64,000 bases of DNA, taken from the NCBI GenBank assembly GCA_021904315.1, contig CM038912.1, forward strand, positions 18,749,061 to 18,813,060, given 5' to 3'. Source of the DNA: Sphagnum magellanicum. Its lineage: Eukaryota > Streptophyta > Sphagnopsida > Sphagnales > Sphagnaceae. A model generated the notes under the pieces. The model worked only from the letters and a program-made list of their open reading frames with translations, was not told the DNA's origin and made no database searches. Below are positions 56,490-64,000 of this stretch, in pieces. The position numbers and the translations under genes were made by a program. Each line of letters opens with the position of its first letter. Position 1 is the first letter of the stretch.

Positions 56490-59425
56490 CAGAAGCTGCA
56501 AGCTACCCTATGTGTTTGTGGCATTCTGTAGTGAGCTTTTCTGCAGATCAGAGTGGACAAATTTCAATGTCCAAGCTTCAATTTTGTCTGGAGTGGTTAG
56601 GGGTTGGCTTGTGCTTGGATTGGTGATTACAGATTATGCACATGTTTCATGATATTGTGCATTGCCTTTGCTTTGGTTCTCAAAAGATCATGCTATCAAA
56701 GTTCTCTGCCTTGTTTCTCTCTTTTTGTCTTCCTCTTTTCTTCTTGGGTATTTTATTTTTCTTTCACAATTTGTGTTCCTGTTTCTTGTTGGTTTCCTCT
56801 ATTGTTTTGTTCTCTTTTAGATTTTGTTGAGCCAGGCAGCATCATGGCTGAGTCTTGCCATTTCTGCTGTTCTTGTGAGAAAATCGAGAGCAGTGACTAA
56901 TTTATTATATCATATTGACCTTGACCCACTGTCAGGACTGACAAAGTCTGAGGACATGATGAATTCAGTGGGAAATGTATTAAAGCTGCAGTTCGGGAAT
57001 GCTTGTTGGGTACTTCGTATTTCAACATCATGTTTTGTTATGAACATTATGAATATTTGGAATCTATAGGTGCAATATAGTTAAATGGACAAATTAATTT
57101 CACATGAATTCCAAAGTCGAACGTGATGCCCTAAAGAGGATGAGGGAGAAATGGGTGAAGCACAAAACCCAAATGGAAAATAGGAGCATTTTGAAGTGCA
57201 AATCTGTAGATCTCCTCTATTTTTGGCTACACACTGAAGGCCAAATGTTTATATCTGGCTATTTTTATTAATTATTATTCGACTTCTGGCACCTAAAACC
57301 CCCAAAATCACTTCATTTAAAAAATAAATAAATAACTTTCTGGCAAAATTTTACCAGTAAACCAAATGCTGATTCATGCCAGTATCACATTGACCGTTCT
57401 AAAATTTGAATAATTAAGAAAGTATTTAGTTTTTAAATGTGTCCTATATGAAAAAGAAATGAACTTGCTTAATATCCTCTTTTTAAGGGCGTTGGGTTTT
57501 AAAATCTCAAATGCTACCATGGTTCTAGTTAGAGTTTGGAAATTTAGGACATTCATAATTTTACCTCTTACTTTCTCAAATGTGTTTGAACAATGACCTT
57601 CTTTCAAGACTTTTTAATTCAGGTCAAATCATGCATCTTTCCTTTCCAACCTTTGCTGAGGGTAGTTTGCGATTTTTTGTCACCTTATATTCCTTCCACA
57701 CTTAGAATTAGTGTCATTAGTGTTAGAAGCTTTAACACCTAGTTAGCTAAATTTATACATAAAAAGTAAACCTACCTTAACACGTAGGTGTCATAAAACT
57801 TTGATCATGAAGTAAATGTTGTTGCAATGTTCACACATGTTCCTTTGTGATATCTTTAACATCACAATGATATTTCTAACATTGTGCTATGTTGGAAAAA
57901 GAACACCATCGTCTACACCATTTCATGATAATTTGGAGGTATGTTATTCTTGTTTCCTCATTTTTGTTTTAAAATTTTTACATTTCTTTGCTCACTTCTT
58001 CATTTTACATTTCTTTCTTTAATCTTGCTCTTCTCTTGCTTTCTATATGTTACAATCCTCTTCCATGACTTATAGAGAATGTGGTTGGGAAGCACAATCA
58101 AGAGCATCATGGGCAATGAACTTGGAGGTAGCACTTCTAATAGTGGTGTAAATAAGTATATATATAGATAGTAAGAAATGTGCATGAAGGAGAACGTCAA
58201 AAGTAGAAGAGAGAGAATGCTGATAATGGACGATCTTTAATGATTTTAATTTTGAAAAAGAAAGAAACGTGCTTACACATGATGTACAAATTTTTGGAGA
58301 TATAACTTGTAAGTGGTGTGTGATTTCAAGTTTTGGGTATGGTTGGTTGTGTGGCTTGTGTTATGACAATTTTGCAATTGCTTTCAAGTTATTCTTTAAG
58401 AAGTGTGTGAATGGTCAAAAGCAATGACTAGAGACCAAAAAGAAACCAAAAGCTTAGGATCCATTGACAAGGGGTTAAAGAACCAAGCTTTCTAAATTGT
58501 AATACTTTGTAGGGAAGAGTGGTTAAAGGCCATTAAAATGGCTTTTGAAAATAGCAAGCCACCTAAGTGGCATGTAGCCACCTCTTTTGAGTATCTTTCT
58601 AGGGAGTTGTTGAACCTAGCAAGTAGGGGTTGTACTTGGTTTGTTATTATTATTTTATCATTTGCCTAGGCACTAGGTGCAAGTGACATAGGAGCAATGT
58701 ATTGTCCTTTCTTTCTCTTGTGATGTTTTGATGACTTTCTTCTCCCGAGTGCATCATTGATATAAAGTTGACAAGGTTGTGTTTCTTTCTCTTTTTGCAA
58801 TTGTGCATTGTTGCAAGTTTGTGCATTTTTTTGTTTTATTTGTTGTTGCAATTTTTTTGTCTTCTATGTTGCATTTTATTTTGTGTGTGATGTAGGTCAT
58901 TGGCATGGTGCATTTTTGTGCTATTTTGATCTCTTCTTTGTGAAGGTGTTTCTTTGGTTTGTTGGCTCTTTGATTCGATTGTGCATCTGCCTTTTTACAA
59001 CATTGCTACAATTAGGTGTGTGTTCATTTCAAAATTGTATTTTGATGTGTTTATCTTTATTATTATTATTATTATTTTCAAGTGATGTTGATGGATTTAT
59101 GTTTTTAAAAGTGATGTTTAATGCTTTTTTTTTAAAAAGTGTGGTAAGTTTTTCCAAATACCTATTCATCATGTTGTACACATGATTATCAACAACAATG
59201 TTGGTATTGTGGTCTAGTCATTTTTGTTTTCTTGGTTAAATTTTGAGAGAGCTTTGTAATGTGCTAGATTGAAGTTGTATTTCAACAAACGTGCTTGATG
59301 TAAATATGACAATGATTATGGACCAATGTTGTTTTTATGCTTTCAATTATCTACACAATAGAATGACTTGTTATTGTGGATTTTTTAGTGACAAGCTTCA
59401 ACATTGGGTCAAACCAAGGAGTAAG
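56490..59425. other. RPS15 3' region and AT-rich intergenic DNA, no gene seen
   Basis: Pyrimidine-rich stretches near 56700-56820 and AT-rich DNA after 57 kb. Open frames are short and hydrophobic, reflecting T-richness. Confidence 0.5.
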
Positions 59426-59433
59426 TCACTTGG

Positions 59434-59434
<1 letters not shown>

Positions 59435-59512
<78 letters not shown>
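59435..59512. repeat. (TA)n microsatellite, about 39 units
   Basis: An uninterrupted TA dinucleotide run of about 78 bp. An open frame crossing it (YIYIYI...) is an artefact. It is self-complementary and could form cruciform structures, and it may be collapsed or mis-sized in assembly. Confidence 0.95.
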
Positions 59513-59516
<4 letters not shown>

Positions 59517-59599
59517 TAAATATGACAATGATTATTGGCGTCACAATTTTCATATGATTAAAAAAAATAAAATCGACATTACAAATAAATTGAAACCTT

Positions 59600-60180
59600 T
59601 AATTTGGAAGTAGGACACAAAGTATTGTCTTTTTATTTTAGTTGAGGTATGTGTTGCTTGTGTGTTTTATAAGGTGGCACATGGCACCAATCTATTTATG
59701 CATAGTGAACTTTTTGTTGTAAGCAAACCTACAATCTTCCTTGTTGTTTGAGAGGTGATAAAAGCTATCAACATTGTGTTCAAAAATATGATGGCCTAAC
59801 TATTTGAATCCCAATGGATGTAGTGATGTATGGATTCAAAAGCTTTTGTACTCTTCCTAATGTTTAGGGTGCCATAAATGTTATTCACCTTTCCATTGCA
59901 AGACCTATGGGTGCATTTAGTGGGGATTACTATCAGCACTAACCTAGGGGTTACATTGTGTTATTTCAAGCTGTGGTTGATGACAATAAATAGTTCATTG
60001 ATTTGTTTGTGACGTTTCTTGGGAGTGTAAAAATTTGTGCATTTTTAGAAGCTGAAGCTTTTACAATAAAATGTAGTATCATGGATTGTTTAATTTAGAC
60101 AAAGGATGTAAAAAAGGTTTTTTTACTTATCTACTAATGGAGAAGGGGTACCCCTTGCTTGATTAGATTCTGAAACTTAA
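59600..60180 (+). pseudogene. Decayed PIF/Harbinger transposase fragment
   Basis: Across shifting frames the sequence reads like the DDE nuclease of plant Harbinger transposases. Blocks are AHGTNLFM (59677), then KPTIFLVV-like and VIKAINIVFKNMMA (59758-59800), then LPNV followed by a stop and a GVI.V.HLSIARPMGAF-like run (about 59857-59920). These are followed by GDYYQH, PRGYIVLFQAVVDDN and FIDLFVTFLGSV (59921-60028). The Asp of VVDD is in the position of a catalytic Asp. Several stops and frame changes make it non-functional. The N-terminus, terminal repeats and MYB-like partner gene were not identified. Confidence 0.6.
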
Positions 60181-60184
60181 AAAA

Positions 60185-61675
60185 AAACGAGGACCATAAC
60201 ATTTTAGAAAATCTTTTCAAACAAAAAAGGAATGTTTGTGGTAGAAAATGCACATAGAATCTTTAAAAAATCCTTTTCGTGAACTTCGTGGTAAAATATA
60301 AATTCATGTTGTAATTGTATTTTGACCTAGTTCTTTGTTGTTGTATGTTGAATAACATTTTTTTTAAACAAGAAAAAACATATGTGGATTGTATCTTACA
60401 TATTCTAAAAGTAATATTAGTTGTAGAAAGAATTGTTAGACTTCAAATGTTAAGTGCTATGCAAATGAAGATCAAGACTTGGGACACCAAATCATGCACA
60501 TGACAAGAAATTTACAAATGTCAACAAACAAGAGACATTTGGTGAGAATTTATGCACAAATCTAAAAGTTTATCTTGGGCACCCTAACAATTTATTTTGA
60601 AATAATTGAGTGCAATGTAAAGTCAATTGAAAAATGTAAATGTCTTGATAAAAACTCAATTATTCCAATTTCACAAGTTGTTTTAAAGTTGCTTTATGTT
60701 GATGCATTTGTTTTGTTTAACAACTTGGTGTGGATATCATTAGAGCTTGAAATTGTGGTAGATTGTCTTTCATGTACATCATTTTCATCACATTTGTAAA
60801 TCAAAAGATCACATCCACCATTCCCTTCTACTTGTGGTTTATTTTTGCATTTTCACTTTATAATATCCAACCTCTTGAATTTGAATTCGCAATTTTTCTT
60901 GTGCTTGTGACCTTCAACTTGAGCAATCTCTCTGTTTGTTTCTCCATTTTTGTCAGTGGATATTATTAACATCTTGTTGCCTTCTCTTGGAAATTCCACC
61001 ATAATGTTGTTGGTGGTAAATGATTTTTTAAAAAAATCATGCAAAGTAGAGGAGGAGCCTTCTTGAAAAATCTCACAAATGAATTTGAATCCTTCTTTAG
61101 AGTTATGTTGTTATTGAGGATTTGGTGTGCATAAGAATTGATTATTTGTTGGTGCTGTGCAAATTGGTGGACTTCTTGAAGGTATGGTTTCAACCACAAT
61201 GTTCTATCTTTGTGGGACAAATGGTGAAAGGGAAAAAGTTTCTTTTGCATTAATTCTTGGTGAAATGGATGCTATGTGTTGCCTTCTTAAGACCCTTCTT
61301 GCCCTTTGAAAAGGTTAGTACGTCTTTCATGTCATGTAATTAGTCTTGGAAACACAAAACACATAAACGTTGTCATTTAGAGACATTAAATTGCAAACAT
61401 GAGGTGGTCATAACATGGGTCTACTACCCATAAAAAAATCAATAAATTCATACATGCATTTTGTTTTAATCTCATGGTAGATTCGCTGTTCCTCTCACTT
61501 GAGGAGTAAGGTCCCAATATTCCATGTTATGGCCAATTCTTATCATATAATTAAAGAGTTATTTGAATCTTTTTACATAGCTCCCCACTTGTCTTTGCAA
61601 GTTGTGGTGTTCCAAGGCAAAGATGAGTGTTTGCTTGAATATATGCATGGCAATTGCAATCTTCCTCCAATTGAT
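60185..61675. other. AT-rich intergenic DNA, no gene seen
   Basis: No recognised domain. It may include the flanks of the Harbinger relic, but no inverted ends were found. Confidence 0.45.
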
Positions 61676-61677
61676 TG

Positions 61678-62330
61678 TTAATGTTAAAAGGTTAAGTTGT
61701 TGTCACTGAATCAAAGTGACAAGGTAGTGGAGAGGAGAGTGTGAATGTTGTGTGTGAAGCCTTATCAATTAGTTGCATCGTCAAGTTGATCAATTAGTTG
61801 CACCTTGAAGCCTGATCAATTAGTTGCACCGTCAAGCTGATCAATTAGTTGCACTGTGAAGACTGATCAATTAGTTGCACCGTTAAGCTGATTAATTAGT
61901 TGCACTGTGAAGCCCGATCAATTAGTTGCACCTTGAAGCCTGATCAATTAGTTGCATCGTCAAGCTGATCAATTAGTTGCACCGTGAAGCCTGATCAATT
62001 AGTTGCATCGTCAAGCCTATCTATTAGTTGCACCGTTGTTTAAGTTTAGTAGGAGTTGGTGAACTTGAAACTATATAGTTTTTTCATTGTAAGTATGTAG
62101 GTGTGGTGTGGAGTGCCAAGTAGAGAAGTGAGAAATTGTGAGAGTTGTGTGATAGTTCTTCACTGTTGTATTCATTGATTTCATAGTGTGAGTTGAGTGC
62201 GGGTGCGCTCCGTGGATGTGAGCTTTTGCTGAACCACCTAAAATCTTGTGTCCTTGGTTTTTTTTGTTGTTTGTGTGCATACCCCCTAAGTCGAATAATT
62301 TTTTATTTACTTATTAATTTTTTTTCTAAC
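61678..62330 (+). mobile_element. 5' LTR of a Copia retrotransposon
   Basis: The boundaries are inferred. It starts at a TG near 61678 (tgttaatgttaaaagg) and ends in CA at about 62330 (tttttttctaaca). Directly after it, actggtattaaagcatag resembles the primer-binding site complementary to initiator tRNA-Met (TGGTATCAGAGC), with two differences. The LTR holds an 11-unit tandem array (61764-62035) and a TATA-like tatatag near 62072 just downstream of it. The matching 3' LTR lies outside the window, so the exact start cannot be checked. Confidence 0.65.
61764..62037 (+). repeat. Eleven-unit tandem array inside the Copia LTR
   Basis: Eleven copies of gatcaattagttgca are spaced about 24-26 bp apart. 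Two spacer types mostly alternate: 'ccgtcaagct' and 'ctgtgaagcct'. The basic array is therefore a dimer of about 49-50 bp repeated five times. The first and last units are the most diverged (ttatcaatt..., tatctatt...). Confidence 0.9.
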
Positions 62331-62331
62331 A

Positions 62332-62350
62332 ACTGGTATTAAAGCATAGG
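62332..62350 (+). other. Probable primer-binding site of the Copia element
   Basis: tggtattaaagc follows the LTR end by two to three bases, the position where Copia elements pair with initiator tRNA-Met. It has two mismatches from the usual TGGTATCAGAGC, which suits an ageing copy. Confidence 0.6.
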
Positions 62351-62351
62351 T

Positions 62352-62814
62352 TTCAAGGCTTAGGGTGTATAGGATCTAGAGTTGAGGATTCTGTAGCACA
62401 AGGTTTCAGGAGTTCGGAACAACAACTGTGCAACTGACGCGCCGCCGGAGCAGCCACCGCCGCCCAGTTGCCGCCTTCGAGTTGAATGACACCACCACCA
62501 CCAAAAGAAGCGGAAAGAGGCAATCTTCAAGATTGTCTTCTTGGTTGTCATCAATCGAGTACTTGAAAATCCTCAAAACGGCCGTCAAAGTTTTTGAACC
62601 GAACGGTTATTGTCAGATCTATGCCAATCTGTCGTGAATCTGAGAAAACTGACACCACCAGTAGACTCAGCGTGGTGAAATCTTCCAAATCCGGTTCCTT
62701 TGACATTGAAATGGAAAGTTTTTGGATTTCGGCCAGATTCCGTCCAGGTTTGATTTATTTATTTTTTCATTGACCAGTTCAGATTGCTTGCCGTTCTTAG
62801 CTTGAGTCAGAGCA
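62352..62814 (+). other. Copia leader between primer-binding site and gag
   Basis: About 460 bp of non-coding leader, GC-richer than the flanks. It contains short frames on both strands but no recognised protein. Confidence 0.6.
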
Positions 62815-64000
62815 ATGGGGTCCGGAAAGGATACATACAAGATAAAGAAATTCAACGGGACGAATTTTAGCTTTTGGAAGATGCAGATGGAGGACCATCT
62901 ATACCAGAAGGACTTGTATTTGCCGATAGTAGAAAAACCGAAGGACATGTCTGATGAGGAATGAGTGGTCGAACGTAAACCAGGAGGTATGACTGACCTG
63001 CAGTGGATGGTTTTGGACCAGAAAGCGCTAGGAGCAATTCGACTTAGTTTGTTGAAATCAATCGCCTTCAACATCAAGGGTCAAGAAACAGCGACAGATC
63101 TCATGAAGGCCCTATCGAATTTATATGAACAACCTTTTGCGGCAAGGAAGGTCCATCTGATAAAAAAATTAATAAATATGAAGATGTTAGAAAATCAGAG
63201 CTTCAAGGAGCACCTGAATGTGTTCAATGAGGTAACAAATGGGTTAAATTCAGTTTCTATAGTATTTGATGATGAAGTGTTGGTAGGCATAATTCTAGGC
63301 CAAATGCCAGAGAGTTGGAGCACGACATGCCAATCGATCGCCAACTCATTCGGAAAAGAAAAGTTAGCCTTCCAACAAGTCGTAGACATGATTATGACCC
63401 AGGAAATCAGGATGCGTGAAGAGGGATCAGGGGCATCATCTTCAGCACTGAACATGGAAGGTAGAGAAAGGAGAAACAAGAATCGAAATAGAAATCAACG
63501 AGGTAGATAAAAGTCAAGAGGAAAATCCAAGTCCAGGAATCGTCAAGGCAACATTTCAGGTAATCAGCAACGAAGCAAGAAAGACATCGAGTGTTGGAAT
63601 TGTGGCAAGATGGGTCACTACTCTAGTGAGTGTAAATCTGGAAAGAAGGACGATGGCAAGAGTAGTGCAAATTGTGTTTCAGAGGAGGCAGACGATTGCC
63701 TTATTTGCGCATTTGAAAGCAAGATGGAATCTTGGGTGTTAGACTCAGGAGCGTCATTCCATGCCACTTCACACATGGATTTGTTCGAGAATTATATCTC
63801 CGGAAATTTCGGTAAGGTGTATCTTGGTGACGATCAAGCATGCGACATTACCGGGAAAGGAGATGTGAAGATCCAGCTGAATGGCTCAGTTTGGAAACTC
63901 GACAATGTGAGACACGTACCGGACTTGAGAAAGAATTTGATCTCCATTGGGCAGTTAGCATTAGACGGCTATGTGACGACTTTCACGGGAGATAAGTGGA
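62815..64000 (+). pseudogene. Copia gag-protease polyprotein, broken and cut by the window end
   Basis: From ATG 62815 the gag begins YKIKKFNGTNFSFWKMQMED, the typical start of the UBN2-type Copia gag. It continues through ALGAIRLSLLKSIAF, LYEQPFAARKVHLIKKLI, FNEVTNGLNSV and GIILGQMPESWS. A basic region leads to a CCHC zinc knuckle CWNCGKMGHYSSEC (63592-63633). The aspartic protease motif WVLDSGASFH follows (about 63733-63762), and HVPDLRKNLISIGQL of the gag-pre-integrase region near 63916. Two in-frame stops interrupt it, TGA at 62962-62964 and TAA at 63508-63510, with no frameshift between. This copy is therefore probably not autonomous. Integrase, reverse transcriptase and the 3' LTR lie beyond the window. 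Confidence 0.9.

Noticed and set aside
59291-59557. 88-codon open frame with a Tyr-Ile run
   Set aside because: Produced by the TA microsatellite, with no gene-like sequence around it.
61764-62037. CRISPR-like array
   Set aside because: The units are contiguous with tiny semi-conserved spacers in a plant LTR. This is a tandem repeat, not a CRISPR locus.

Overview
This is nuclear DNA of a land plant. Spliceosomal introns with GT/AG borders split most genes, and two genes encode or begin to encode chloroplast proteins. There is also a plant-specific arabinogalactan peptide, a plant-type Copia retroelement, plant telomere-type motifs (CCCTAAA) and AT-rich spacers full of decayed transposons. 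Short introns, genes roughly 5-10 kb apart, and a phosphoglycerate kinase unlike the usual plant enzymes fit a seed-free plant (bryophyte or lycophyte/fern grade) better than an angiosperm. That placement is a guess. No species is assigned.

Layout. 0-3.2 kb: AT-rich spacer with a ~313-bp tandem duplication, then a thylakoid-lumen targeting exon broken by one extra base. 3.2-8.1 kb: copies of a GC-rich dispersed repeat. 8.16-8.75 kb: a ~97-bp tandem array. 9.3-12.5 kb: an eight-exon divergent PGK gene (+). 12.5-22.1 kb: spacer with an hAT transposase relic and a 371-bp MITE. 22.6-24.5 kb: two adjacent protein-kinase pseudogenes, the second an ankyrin/integrin-linked-kinase type. 24.5-32 kb: mostly unresolved, with a 213-bp MITE, half of a dispersed repeat pair and a lone CCCH zinc-finger exon. 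32.7-35.4 kb: MET1/ZKT (PDZ plus TPR thylakoid protein) on the minus strand, seven exons. 35.8-41.2 kb: tandem repeats, a second 371-bp MITE and the other dispersed repeat copy. 41.85-42.07 kb: arabinogalactan peptide. 43.9-45.9 kb: GH1 beta-glucosidase relic (-). 48.7-52.5 kb: a TM9/EMP70 transmembrane-nine gene (+), seven exons. 53.5-54.5 kb: a two-exon LEA-like gene with a mitochondrial-type presequence (-), head-to-head with RPS15 (55.0-56.5 kb, five exons, +). 56.5-61.7 kb: AT-rich spacer with a PIF/Harbinger transposase relic. 61.7-64 kb: the 5' part of a Copia LTR retrotransposon that runs off the window.

The intact genes are unrelated housekeeping or organelle genes: glycolysis-type PGK, photosystem assembly, cell-surface AGP, Golgi/endosome TM9, ribosome and stress protection. 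They do not form a pathway cluster. The exon models for PGK, MET1, TM9, LEA and RPS15 were joined by hand and each keeps frame to a stop.

The observations most worth a second look are the divergent PGK, the broken lumen-protein exon, kinase and glucosidase relics whose stops are TGA where the family usually has arginine, two kinds of MITE with TAA/TTA target duplications in the same window as a Harbinger relic, tandem repeats just upstream of four genes, and an alternating 11-unit repeat inside the Copia LTR. I found no convincing new biological system.
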